Assembly (NCBI GenBank): GCA_015689735.1
Contig: WVSP01000003.1
Span: 310,001-374,000 of the forward strand
DNA length: 64,000 bases
Direction: 5' to 3'
Origin: Rhodobacterales bacterium LSUCC0031
GTDB taxonomy: Bacteria; Pseudomonadota; Alphaproteobacteria; Rhodobacterales; Rhodobacteraceae
A program made the position numbers and the translations under genes. Positions 1-8,033 of this stretch are shown piece by piece. The notes beneath the pieces were generated by a model. That model was not told where the DNA came from. It worked only from the letters and a program-made list of their open reading frames with translations, and made no database searches. Positions within the stretch are counted from its first letter, which is position 1, and the number at the start of each line of letters is the position of its first letter.

Positions 1-1
1 G

Positions 2-295
2 GCGCGCGGCGCGATGGCCGCCGATGGGCAGCTTTGCGCGGTCACGGCCCCTGCCCCGATCGTCTTGGCCCATGATGGCTTGCCGCTCTTTGATGCAGCA
101 GGCGCGCCCGTCACCCTCGATTGGGGCGTATGCCTCGATTGCCTCAGCGTCGCGACGGCCCTGCTTGCCAATGCCACTGGCCCCCTGCGGCCCATGGAGG
201 TGGCACCGCTTGATTTCTTGGCCGGTCCCGCCCTTTGGTCGCCCATGCGCGCAGCGCCCGGCGGTCAGGCAAGGGCGCCCCCTTTGGCAGGCTGA
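2..295 (+). CDS. Hypothetical protein, DUF2946-like (5' end outside window)
   Basis: The reading frame is open from the window edge to a stop at 293-295. An ATG at 14 exists, but nothing shows it is the real start, so I treat the gene as 5'-truncated. The product is Ala/Pro-rich, about 95 residues visible, with one CxxC pair (VCLDCLS). It lies 49 nt upstream of a PCuAC copper chaperone. From memory, small DUF2946 proteins with such a Cys pair often precede copper-handling genes in Rhodobacterales, so a metal-related role is possible. The assignment is inference from context and is weak; a search with the full-length gene would settle it. Confidence 0.5.
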   Translation, partial: ARGAMAADGQLCAVTAPAPIVLAHDGLPLFDAAGAPVTLDWGVCLDCLSVATALLANATGPLRPMEVAPLDFLAGPALWSPMRAAPGGQARAPPLAG

Positions 296-344
296 TCCCC
301 CTGACCTGACACAAGACCAATTCCTTTCGGACGGAGACAAATCC

Positions 345-848
345 ATGTCCATCAAAACGACCCTTTTCGCGGGGCTTCTGGCCCTGTTGCCCGGCTTTGC
401 CAGCGCCCATATCGTGATCGAAGATGCCTATGCCCGCGTCAGCAGTGCCATGGCCCAATCCGGCGCCGTCTTCATGACGATCTATAACCACAATGACTTC
501 GCCGAAGTGCTGACCGGCGCCAGTTCCGATGTTGCCGTGCGCGTCGAGTTGCACACCCATCTCCAAGATAGCGCCGGCGTGATGCGCATGGTCGAAATCG
601 AAGGCGGTATTCCCATGGCCGCCGATGAAACCGTGTTGCTGCAACGCGGTGGGCTGCATGTGATGCTGTTGGGCCTCACGCGGACGCTCGCACATGGTGA
701 CAGCTTTTCGCTGACGCTGGAATTCCAGAATTCCGATCCGATCACCATCGAGGTGCCGGTCGATTTGGAACGCGGCGCAGACCATGGCGCGGCAGGCGGG
801 CAGATGGATCATGGCAACCACGGCGCGGGCCATCATCACGGCGGCTAA
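345..848 (+). CDS. Periplasmic copper chaperone PCuAC
   Basis: This 167-residue exported protein has a signal peptide (residues 1-21, cleavage after FASA) and a PCuAC fold. The expected Met/His copper ligands are visible: Met44, His70, Met80/Met82 in VMRM, and His105/Met107 in LHVML. A His/Met-rich tail (about residues 147-167, ending GHHHGG) may bind further metal. PCuAC proteins deliver Cu(I) to the CuA/CuB centres of cytochrome oxidases in the periplasm. ATG 345 was chosen because GGAG (333-336) precedes it and it gives a clean signal peptide; the frame is open further upstream without one. It probably shares a transcript with the preceding DUF2946-like gene. Confidence 0.9.
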   Translation: MSIKTTLFAGLLALLPGFASAHIVIEDAYARVSSAMAQSGAVFMTIYNHNDFAEVLTGASSDVAVRVELHTHLQDSAGVMRMVEIEGGIPMAADETVLLQRGGLHVMLLGLTRTLAHGDSFSLTLEFQNSDPITIEVPVDLERGADHGAAGGQMDHGNHGAGHHHGG

Positions 849-862
849 TCCGCAAAACAGCC

Positions 863-891
863 GCGACCCGGGCATGTCCCGCCCGGGTCGC
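863..891. terminator. GC-rich hairpin after the PCuAC gene
   Basis: Perfect 11-bp arms (863-873 and 881-891, arm GCGACCCGGGC) enclose a 7-nt loop, 15 nt after the stop codon. There is no T-tract, so it could be an intrinsic terminator of the T-poor kind common in high-GC genomes, or a 3'-end stabilising hairpin. Confidence 0.55.
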
Positions 892-1050
892 AGCAAGGAT
901 GGAGCGGCCCGTGATGCGCCGATTTTGGGCCGGGCCGCGCCATGGGCGATCCTTTGATCCGGCGCGCATGCTGCATTCGCGCACAGCCCCTTTCCCCATC
1001 GGCTGGGTTAAGCTATCTCCCCCTGCAACCAGTCCCTTAGCAGGCCGTCC

Positions 1051-2850
1051 ATGACCGAGCTTTCGCGCATCCGTAATTTCTCCATCGTCGCCCATATCGA
1101 CCACGGCAAATCCACGCTGGCTGACCGGCTGATCCAGATGACCGGCACCGTGGCCGAGCGCGACATGCAAGAGCAGTTGCTCGACAGCATGGATATCGAG
1201 CGCGAGCGCGGCATCACCATCAAGGCCAACACAGTGCGCATCGAATACCCCGCGCGCGATGGGCATACCTATATCCTGAACCTGATCGACACCCCCGGCC
1301 ATGTCGATTTCGCCTACGAGGTCAGCCGCTCGATGCAGGCGGTCGAAGGCTCGCTTCTGGTCGTCGATGCCTCTCAAGGGGTCGAGGCGCAGACGCTCGC
1401 CAATGTCTATCAAGCCATCGATGCCGACCATGAAATCGTCCCGGTCCTCAACAAGATCGACCTGCCTGCGGCCGAACCCGACCGGGTCAAGGAACAGATC
1501 GAGGATGTGATCGGCATCGACGCCTCTGACGCCGTGCCGATCTCGGCCAAGACGGGCCTTGGCATCCCCGAGGTGCTCGAGGCGATCGTCACCCGCCTTC
1601 CCGCCCCCAAGGGCGACCGCGACGCGCCCCTCAAGGCGATGCTGGTCGATAGCTATTACGACCCCTATCTCGGCGTGGTTGTCCTGATCCGTGTCATCGA
1701 CGGCGTGGTGAAAAAGGGCGACCGCATTCGCATGATGAAAACCGGCGGCGCCTACCAGATCGACCGCTTGGGCGTCTTCAAACCAACCATGCAGGATATC
1801 GCGGAACTCGGCCCTGGCGAAATCGGCTATTTCACCGCCCAGATCAAACTGGTGCGCGACACCCGCGTGGGCGATACCGTCACCCATGAGAAAAGGCCCT
1901 GCACCACGGCCTTGCCGGGCTTCAAGCCATCGATCCCCGTGGTGTTCTGCGGCCTATTCCCCGTCGATGCCAATGATTTCGAGGATCTGCGCGACGCGAT
2001 GGAGAAACTCGCGCTCAACGACGCCTCCTTCACCTTCGAAATGGAGACATCGGCCGCCCTTGGCTTCGGCTTCCGCTGCGGCTTCCTGGGGCTGTTGCAT
2101 CTGGAGGTGATCCGCGACCGGCTGGAACGCGAATATGACATCGACCTGATCACCACCGCGCCAAGCGTGATCTACAATGTCCACATGCGCGACGGCACCA
2201 TGATGGCGCTGCACAACCCCGCCGACATGCCCGACCTGACCCATGTCGACCATATCGAAGAGCCGCGCATCAAGGCGACGATCCTTGTCCCCGACGAATA
2301 CCTTGGCGATGTGCTGAAGCTTTGCCAGGACCGGCGCGGCGAACAGCTTGACCTGACCTATGCGGGCAGCCGCGCCATGGTCGTCTATGATCTGCCGCTA
2401 AACGAGGTTGTGTTCGATTTCTACGACAGGCTGAAATCGGTGACCAAGGGCTATGCCAGCTTCGACTACCAGATGATCGGCTACCGCGAGGACTATCTGG
2501 TCAAGATGTCGATCCTCGTCAATGACGAACCCGTCGATGCGCTCTCGATGATGGTACACCGCGACCGGGCCGAGGGGCGTGGCCGCCAGCTGGTCGAAAA
2601 GCTCAAAGAGCTGATCCCGCGCCACATGTTCAAGATCCCGATCCAAGCCGCCATCGGCGGCCGCGTGATCGCGCGCGAAACGCTCTCGGCCATGCGCAAG
2701 GACGTGACGGCCAAGTGCTACGGCGGGGATGCCACGCGCAAGCGCAAGCTGTTGGACAAGCAGAAAGCGGGCAAGAAGAAGATGCGCCAGTTCGGGAAGG
2801 TCGAAATTCCGCAATCGGCGTTCATCAATGCGTTGAAGATGGATGGGTGA
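1051..2850 (+). CDS. lepA: Elongation factor 4 (LepA), ribosome-associated GTPase
   Basis: This is a full-length 599-residue translational GTPase, the normal size for LepA. The G1 motif AHIDHGKS is at residues 14-21, followed by the G3 DTPGH and G4 NKID motifs, EF-G-like domains, and the LepA-specific C-terminal domain with the [20 protein letters not shown] segment (about residues 555-575) that contacts the ribosome. LepA acts at the ribosome and influences back-translocation or 30S maturation. It stands alone, with 202 nt to the upstream gene. Nothing is unusual in the sequence. Confidence 0.97.
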   Translation: MTELSRIRNFSIVAHIDHGKSTLADRLIQMTGTVAERDMQEQLLDSMDIERERGITIKANTVRIEYPARDGHTYILNLIDTPGHVDFAYEVSRSMQAVEGSLLVVDASQGVEAQTLANVYQAIDADHEIVPVLNKIDLPAAEPDRVKEQIEDVIGIDASDAVPISAKTGLGIPEVLEAIVTRLPAPKGDRDAPLKAMLVDSYYDPYLGVVVLIRVIDGVVKKGDRIRMMKTGGAYQIDRLGVFKPTMQDIAELGPGEIGYFTAQIKLVRDTRVGDTVTHEKRPCTTALPGFKPSIPVVFCGLFPVDANDFEDLRDAMEKLALNDASFTFEMETSAALGFGFRCGFLGLLHLEVIRDRLEREYDIDLITTAPSVIYNVHMRDGTMMALHNPADMPDLTHVDHIEEPRIKATILVPDEYLGDVLKLCQDRRGEQLDLTYAGSRAMVVYDLPLNEVVFDFYDRLKSVTKGYASFDYQMIGYREDYLVKMSILVNDEPVDALSMMVHRDRAEGRGRQLVEKLKELIPRHMFKIPIQAAIGGRVIARETLSAMRKDVTAKCYGGDATRKRKLLDKQKAGKKKMRQFGKVEIPQSAFINALKMDG

Positions 2851-2910
2851 GGGTGGGCCTTAAGGCGCACCGCATCCATCATTCGTAAGCCTGCGCAGAG
2901 ATTTGGTCGA

Positions 2911-2969
2911 GTGGGTGAAACCCACCGTTCCCTGCCGCCAACGGCTCAACTGCGTGGGGTAAAGCCCCA
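2911..2969. repeat. Two short inverted repeats downstream of lepA
   Basis: The first hairpin has arms GTGGGT (2911-2916) and ACCCAC (2920-2925) around GAA. The second has arms TGGGG (2955-2959) and CCCCA (2965-2969). They resemble the GGTGGGC hairpins found after rpoD in this window. No T-tract follows. They could terminate lepA or be short interspersed palindromes. The rest of 2851-3020 shows no gene. Confidence 0.45.
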
Positions 2970-3020
2970 TCCTAAGCAATACGCATGTCTCACGAGTTGG
3001 CGATGAATTGTCCATGCGTT

Positions 3021-3503
3021 TCAATTTCCATTAGTCCTTCCCTTCACAAACAGCCCGACAGCACCGAGAGCAGCGGCCCCTAGGAATAGCCCCGGAACAA
3101 TTTCGCTTTCCAATATCAATGCGCTGATTAACGCACTCACCACAAGTAACGCGAAGGCCCCGGCACCTAGCCACATGCCTAAATTCCGATCAGATTTTTC
3201 GGCATCCAAAACCCGCCTATCCATATCTTCGTGGTGCTTTTGGCGACTTTCTGCCATGGCAATGATGCGTTCCGCAGCACCTGGGCTGGTCTCTTCATAG
3301 CCACGTAAGTGCCGTGGGTGCGGCAAGGGGCCAGAAAAACTTTCGCTGATCATCAAACGGGTCAACCGCTCTACGATGACCTCACGTTGCTTTTGCGGAA
3401 CGTTACTCCCGATCACGCGGTCAATTTCGATCGCCAAATCGTCAGTTTGGCCTTGTTCAGTGGGTAACTGATCTGACTTTTTGGCGCTTATTGGCTTCGT
3501 CAA
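3021..3503 (-). CDS. DUF2335 family membrane protein
   Basis: This 160-residue protein has a hydrophilic N-terminal half with the motif SGPLPHPRHLRGYEETSPG, typical of DUF2335, then AAERIIAMAESRQKH and two transmembrane segments (about residues 111-131 and 136-153). DUF2335 proteins are of unknown function and often sit in accessory or phage-like regions. The start is TTG at 3503, preceded by GAGGG on the minus strand and lying inside the 3' end of the upstream ORF, which suggests translational coupling. The stretch is visibly less GC-rich than its neighbours, as expected for acquired DNA. Confidence 0.75.
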   Translation of the reverse strand: MTKPISAKKSDQLPTEQGQTDDLAIEIDRVIGSNVPQKQREVIVERLTRLMISESFSGPLPHPRHLRGYEETSPGAAERIIAMAESRQKHHEDMDRRVLDAEKSDRNLGMWLGAGAFALLVVSALISALILESEIVPGLFLGAAALGAVGLFVKGRTNGN

Positions 3504-3687
3504 CTAGTACACCCTCAGCCGTCATGGCTGCATGAAGATCATTACCAACTTCTTGCCAAGCAATCGCTAAGCCATCGTAGTGACGATATGCATAACGATG
3601 GCGCCGCCCCAAAAACAAACCAAATGGAGATGCGAAACCATCCGCAAACCCAGTTCTAAGCCCTCTTTTCCGGCTCCAACTTTTCAC
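3457..3687 (-). CDS. Small conserved-looking protein overlapping the DUF2335 gene
   Basis: The product is about 76 residues and basic, with a pattern (GLRTGFADGFASPFG, then YDGLAIAWQEVGNDLHAAM) that looks like a real protein rather than a shadow. I chose GTG 3687 because GGAG lies six nt before it; the frame also permits TTG at 3711 (84 residues). Its last 47 nt overlap the DUF2335 start, so the two are probably co-translated partners. No function can be given. Composition is lower in GC, like the DUF2335 gene. Confidence 0.5.
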   Translation of the reverse strand: MKSWSRKRGLRTGFADGFASPFGLFLGRRHRYAYRHYDGLAIAWQEVGNDLHAAMTAEGVLVDEANKRQKVRSVTH

Positions 3688-3871
3688 GCGCGCCTCCAGA
3701 CTACCCTTCAACGTTACACATAGATCAGGGTGACATGCAAGATTGACAAGGTGGCAGCATACTCACTCAACGTAAATCATTAGTGAACAACAGCTGGTAG
3801 CAAATTGAGGTTCTACCCCATCATCCCCCGCCCGCCGCCATTGCGCGTGGGTTTCACACACCCTACCCTTC

Positions 3872-4144
3872 CTACGCCCCCCGCACCGCCTCGGGATGGT
3901 CCGCCAGAAACCCCCTGAGCAGCGCGAAGAGCCGCCGGGCCTCGGCCAGATCATCGGCGTGCAGCGCCGTGCGGATGTCATCGCAGAGCATCCGGTTCAG
4001 CGCTTGTGGCCCGCCGTGCTGGTGCATCAGCCGTTCGATCTCGGCTACGGCAGCTTCTTCGGTGATGTGTTCATGGGCGGCGACCTGCGCGATCTCGGCC
4101 CGCGTCAGGCTGCACATGTCCTCCATATCTTCGAGCGAGATCAT
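3872..4144 (-). CDS. Hypothetical 90-residue protein, helical
   Basis: ATG 4144 is preceded by a purine-rich AAAGGGGG ribosome-binding site, and the frame has normal high-GC codon use. The product is mostly helical (LTRAEIAQVAAHEHITEEAAVAEIERLM, then DDLAEARRLFALLRGFLADHP), acidic, with no signal peptide or membrane segment. I do not recognise a named family; similar short proteins occur in Rhodobacterales. It is monocistronic, and three 11-bp direct repeats lie 79-111 nt upstream of its start. Confidence 0.7.
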   Translation of the reverse strand: MISLEDMEDMCSLTRAEIAQVAAHEHITEEAAVAEIERLMHQHGGPQALNRMLCDDIRTALHADDLAEARRLFALLRGFLADHPEAVRGA

Positions 4145-5115
4145 CTTGCCCCCTTTTGTTGCGCGACCATCAACCTTGCACAGGTGCCGTGTAGGCGGGT
4201 TGACGGGGCGCAAGCGGGCGTATGTACGGGATGTGTACGGGCTGTGTACGCCCTGTGATGACCAAAATCCTTTCGCAGTTGCAGAAAAACGTCACGAAAT
4301 CGTCAAATGCCATGCACGCTGCCAAGCCGCTGATCTGCGGCGCGGAATCGCCCCGCACTCACCGGAAATCCACGAAACGCTCCACAAGAAAGTTTCATGC
4401 TGCATTGCTTCATGCTTGCACGACTCAGGGCTGTTTGAGACCGTTTCCCTACCGCCAAGGGAGACCGAAGCGGGACGCGACACGGCCCACGGCCAAAGGC
4501 AAAACGCGGCAGGATGTGCAATCTTGCGCGCCGAGCTGGTCAGCCGGGCAGACCGGGGTTGATCTGGGTAAATGATCTTTTGATCAGGGACTTAGGTCGA
4601 TTAACGGGGATGCGAGGCGGGAAGCGTGCTGGATTTCCCCAGCCTTCGGGCGGGAAATGCGGTGGCCCGGTTGGGCGGTCTTTGACCGTGCGATGCGGGA
4701 AGGTAGCCGGGGCCTTTGGGTCACGGATACCGGGATCGGGCGGTCGCAAGATCGGTCGGTTTTCATAGGGCAAGGCAGCCTTTGGGCCGCCCGTCCGAGA
4801 GAAGGCGTCAGGCAATGCGAAGACCGCGTCTCAGCACCTGACGTCTTCATCTTTTCCACCATGCTGCATCGCAGAAAGCCAAGGGGCGAGGCCGACCCAA
4901 AGGTCAACCCCGCCCCAGCAATGCGACCGCGTCGTACGCACCTGTGCCACTGCATCTAGGGCGTCCATCGGCGGGCTGCAACCATATCTGGACATCGTGA
5001 CGTGCAAGGCCGCATTTCCTTGCAAAGACGCAACATGTTGTGTGCAGTTGCGCAGATCGTCAATCCCCCGAAGTCATGCTATCATAGACCCCGACAACCA
5101 GTGAACGAGGTCACC
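4145..5115. other. 971-nt stretch without a convincing gene
   Basis: Between the 90-residue gene and the cytochrome b561 gene I find no reading frame with credible start, codon use or protein-like composition. Open frames exist on both strands (for example 4222-4575 plus, 4540-4815 minus) but their products are rich in Pro, Arg and Gly and look like by-products of GC content. The stretch holds the 11-bp triple repeat, a TGATC/GATCA inverted repeat near 4574, a CGGTC-TTT-GACCG hairpin near 4680, and several GCGGGAA repeats between 4618 and 4700. It may be gene debris or hold a non-coding RNA. Confidence 0.5.
4223..4255. repeat. Three tandem 11-bp repeats (TGTACGGG-type)
   Basis: Three adjacent 11-bp units run TGTACGGGATG, TGTACGGGCTG and TGTACGCCCTG, sharing TGTACG and a final TG. 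The 11-bp spacing is about one helical turn, so three copies would face the same side of the helix. They lie upstream of the minus-strand gene starting at 4144 and could be a regulator-binding array. No regulator is identifiable. Confidence 0.5.
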
Positions 5116-5607
5116 ATGGCACAAACACAAGGATATAGCAGGCTTCAGATCACCCTTCACTGGGTCGTCGCGGTGCTGGTTGTCTTGCAGATCGTCCTAC
5201 ATGAAGGGATCGCAGATGCCTATGATATCGCGGAAGAAACTGGTGTTTATGCCATGTCTGCGCCGGTCATCGGGCATATCATTGGCGGCGCGTTGATCCT
5301 GCTATTGGCCTGTTGGCGGCTGATCTTGCGTCACGAGCGCGGCGCGCCAACTCCGCCCGCGGGCGAGCCCGAGATCTTCCGCAGAGCCGGTCATGCCGCC
5401 CATTTGGCGCTTTATGGGCTGCTTATCACGTTGCCCGTGACGGGCGCGCTTGCGTGGGGCGGGCGGATGGAAGCCGCAGCCGATGCGCATGTACTTCTCA
5501 AGAACCTGCTCATCTTGTTGGTGTTCGCCCATATCGGCGCGGTAGCCGTGCATCAGCTGGTCTGGAAGACCGGGCTTATCAGGCGCATGATGCGGGCGCA
5601 GGATTAA
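5116..5607 (+). CDS. Cytochrome b561 (CybB-like)
   Basis: This 163-residue integral membrane di-heme cytochrome b has four hydrophobic helices and conserved His residues for heme: His in LHWVVAVLV near the N-terminus, HIIGG, HAAHLALYG and HIGAVAVHQ. It passes electrons between quinol and soluble partners in the inner membrane. ATG 5116 was chosen because the family begins just before YSRLQITLHW and AACGAGG precedes it; the frame is open upstream from 5002. It converges on the hydrolase gene, and the two stop codons overlap at 5604-5607. Confidence 0.9.
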   Translation: MAQTQGYSRLQITLHWVVAVLVVLQIVLHEGIADAYDIAEETGVYAMSAPVIGHIIGGALILLLACWRLILRHERGAPTPPAGEPEIFRRAGHAAHLALYGLLITLPVTGALAWGGRMEAAADAHVLLKNLLILLVFAHIGAVAVHQLVWKTGLIRRMMRAQD

Positions 5608-6380
5608 GCGGCGAAAAAGGCGGCGATCGTCGCTTCGAATTCGCGCGGGCGGTCGGCATGCAGCCAATGGCCCGCGCCTGGGATCTTGGCGAATTGCGCC
5701 TTGGGAAACAACGCCTTGATCGTCGGGCGATGGTCTGGCTGAACGTAGTCGGACAGCGCCCCCGAAAGCATCAGCGTCAGCCCCTCATAGTGGCCCGCAA
5801 GATCGGGCCAGCCCAAGATCGCCGGCATGAAACGTTCCAGCGTGTCGAGGTTCAGCCGCCAGGCCCGCCCCTTTACATCCAGCGATTGCAGCAAGAAAGC
5901 GCGCACGCCGTCGGCGTCGACATGGGCAGCCAATTGCATATCGGCATCGCGCCGCGTCGCGACCAGCGACAGATCAACCGCGCGCATCGCATCGATCAGA
6001 TGTTGCTGGGTATGGCCATAGGCCACGGGCGCGATATCGGCCACGATCAAGCGGCGCACAAGGGCGGGGTGCATCAGCGCCAGCGCCATTGCGGCCTTGC
6101 CGCCCATCGAATGGCCCAGCACATCGGCCTGCCCGCCATGTGCCGCGATGACCCCAGCGAGGTCATCGGCCAGATCGGGGTAGCTGTGGCTGTCGGTCCA
6201 CGGGCTGTCGCCGTGATTGCGCATATCGACGGTGAGCACCCGCCGCCCCTGCCCTTCGGACAGGCGCCGCGCGATCACGCCCCAATTGCGCGCCGACCCG
6301 AACAGGCCATGCGCAATCAATATGGGCGGGCGGGTGTGGTCTTCACCCATGACGATGGTGTTCAGCATGGGAGAAGTCAT
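5604..6380 (-). CDS. Alpha/beta hydrolase, YbfF-like esterase
   Basis: The product is 258 residues. The nucleophile elbow GHSMG puts the catalytic Ser at 91, the oxyanion-hole HGLFGSARNW lies at residues 24-33, and the catalytic His is in GAGHWLHADRP near the C-terminus. The layout matches the YbfF family of small acyl/thioesterases; the physiological substrate cannot be read from sequence. ATG 6380 is the first good start; no strong ribosome-binding site is visible, and ATG 6368 is an alternative. It lies downstream of the pirin gene on the same strand. Confidence 0.87.
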   Translation of the reverse strand: MTSPMLNTIVMGEDHTRPPILIAHGLFGSARNWGVIARRLSEGQGRRVLTVDMRNHGDSPWTDSHSYPDLADDLAGVIAAHGGQADVLGHSMGGKAAMALALMHPALVRRLIVADIAPVAYGHTQQHLIDAMRAVDLSLVATRRDADMQLAAHVDADGVRAFLLQSLDVKGRAWRLNLDTLERFMPAILGWPDLAGHYEGLTLMLSGALSDYVQPDHRPTIKALFPKAQFAKIPGAGHWLHADRPREFEATIAAFFAA

Positions 6381-6434
6381 AAGGCAAAGCACCGGCGCGG
6401 CGCTAGCCCCACCGCTGCGGGGCTGGCGCTGGCG

Positions 6435-7346
6435 TCAATGCGCGGGCTTGATGAAGGTGCCGTTGCGCAGGTCGCGCATGGCTTGCTGCAATTCTTCTTG
6501 GGTGTTCATCACGATGGGACCGTGCCAAGCGACGGGCTCTTCGATCGGCGCGCCGGAGATGAGCAGGAAACGCACACCATTGGGGCCAGCTTGCACCGTC
6601 ACCTCGTCACCCGTGCCGAAACGCACCAGCGTGCGGTCGCCCGACAAGTCCCGGATATTGACCTCCTGGCCCATCACCTCTTTCTCGAGCAGCACCCCTT
6701 GCGGGCGCGAGGCATCGGCAAAGGCTGCCTGACCCTCGAAAACATAGGCAAAAGCGCGGCGATAGGTGTCGATCCGGAACGTCTTTTTCACGCCCGGCGG
6801 CATGGAGATATCGAGATATTGCGGATCGGCGGCGATCCCGTCGACCGGGCCGCGCTTGCCCCAGAATTCGCCGGTGATCACACGCACATGGGTGCCGTCA
6901 TCATCGGTCACTTCGGGAATATCGGCGCCCTGAATGTCCTGATAGCGCGGCGCGGTCATCTTTTGGTTGCTTGGCAAGTTGCCCCAAAGTTGGAAGCCAT
7001 GCATCTGCCCCTTGGCGTTTCCAAGCGGCATCTCTTGATGCAGAATGCCTGAGCCAGCAGTCATCCACTGCACCGACCCCGGGCCAAGGCGGCCATGATT
7101 TCCCAGGCTGTCGGAATGTTCGACCGTGCCTGCCAGCACATAGGTGATGGTCTCGATCCCGCGATGAGGGTGCCATGGGAACCCGTCGCGAAAGAACATC
7201 GGGTCGTCATTGCGAAAATCGTCAAAGAGCAGGAAAGGGTCCAGCTCGGTCGGGTCTTGGAATCCGAAAGCGCGGTGCAGATGCACCCCTGCCCCCTCCA
7301 TCGTGGGTTTGGCGCGGCGGGTTTCCAGAACGGGACGGATCGACAT
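6435..7346 (-). CDS. Pirin family protein (cupin)
   Basis: The product is 303 residues, the normal pirin length, with the metal-site residues visible: His59 and His61 in HPHRGIETITY, and His103 and Glu105 in GILHQEM. Bacterial pirins are Fe(II)/metal-binding bicupins; some have quercetinase activity and others act as redox sensors, so the role here is open. ATG 7346 has AGGAG ten nt upstream and matches the family N-terminus; the longer open frame to 7607 lacks support. It is followed on the same strand by the alpha/beta hydrolase, with a 54-nt gap. Confidence 0.92.
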   Translation of the reverse strand: MSIRPVLETRRAKPTMEGAGVHLHRAFGFQDPTELDPFLLFDDFRNDDPMFFRDGFPWHPHRGIETITYVLAGTVEHSDSLGNHGRLGPGSVQWMTAGSGILHQEMPLGNAKGQMHGFQLWGNLPSNQKMTAPRYQDIQGADIPEVTDDDGTHVRVITGEFWGKRGPVDGIAADPQYLDISMPPGVKKTFRIDTYRRAFAYVFEGQAAFADASRPQGVLLEKEVMGQEVNIRDLSGDRTLVRFGTGDEVTVQAGPNGVRFLLISGAPIEEPVAWHGPIVMNTQEELQQAMRDLRNGTFIKPAH

Positions 7347-7500
7347 GGTCTTGGCACTCCTGTTTGGCTTTGTACCTGATGTAGCGGTCGCAGGGCGCGC
7401 GGCAAAGGGGCGCGCGCACACCGTGACTGTGCAGCGATGCGCAAGTCTCGCCAAATCCTGCGCGACGGGGTATGGGGCAAGCAACAATGCGCGAGTGAAA

Positions 7501-8025
7501 ATGCCCAAACGCAAAACCCACGACCCAAACGAGGTTCTAGCCACCATCGACCCACACCCGGTGCGCCGTGTCTTCACCACCGGCGTGGTAGGGATGCTGG
7601 GCTTCATCCTGGTCTATATCGCCGCGGCGACCCCGCCTGCCGATATCGGCTGGTTAGCCTTTCTGGTGATCCTTGGGCTGGGGTCGCTTTACCTGTCATG
7701 GCGGGTCTGGGGGGCCACGGCGGTCACGCTGGAGTTGACGCGAACCGAATTGCGCGAAGTGGGCGGGCGTGTCTTGTTCGCGCTAGACGAGGTCGAGAGC
7801 GTGGACCGCTCGCTTTTCGCCTTCAAACCCGCAGGCGGGTTCTTGGTGCGGCTGAAGGCCCCCACCACCCGCGGCCGGGTCTATGCGCCTGCGCTGTGGT
7901 GGCGGGCGGGGCGCCGCGTGGCGGTGGGTGGCGCCACGGCGGCCAGCCAAGCCAAGCCGGTGGCCGATCTGATCAAGATCATCGTGGCCGAGCTGAAGGG
8001 CGAGATCCCGAAAGGCCGGGGCTGA
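7501..8025 (+). CDS. Hypothetical two-helix membrane protein
   Basis: The product is 174 residues, with a basic N-terminus, two membrane helices (about residues 23-43 and 49-65) and a soluble C-terminal domain with a PH-like beta pattern (VTLELTRTELREVGGRVLFALDEVESVDRS). I know similar unnamed proteins from Rhodobacterales but no function. ATG 7501 was chosen; GTG 7495 is in frame just upstream. It is divergent from pirin and converges on gdhA, with only eight nt between the ends. Confidence 0.75.
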   Translation: MPKRKTHDPNEVLATIDPHPVRRVFTTGVVGMLGFILVYIAAATPPADIGWLAFLVILGLGSLYLSWRVWGATAVTLELTRTELREVGGRVLFALDEVESVDRSLFAFKPAGGFLVRLKAPTTRGRVYAPALWWRAGRRVAVGGATAASQAKPVADLIKIIVAELKGEIPKGRG

Positions 8026-8033
8026 TCCACGGA

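Noticed and set aside
4223-4255. CRISPR-like array
   Set aside because: The three 11-bp units have no spacers and are too short; they are better seen as phased binding sites.
4222-4575. A 117-residue plus-strand open frame in the long gap
   Set aside because: It runs through the 11-bp repeats, has no ribosome-binding site and a Lys/Arg/Pro-rich tail without pattern.
4540-4955. Overlapping open frames on both strands in the long gap
   Set aside because: Products are dominated by Pro, Arg and Gly from GC-rich repeats; neither has start signals or recognisable similarity.
5313-7052. A 579-residue plus-strand open frame
   Set aside because: Antisense to the hydrolase and pirin genes, both with catalytic motifs and correct starts; the product is low in hydrophobic pattern and looks random.
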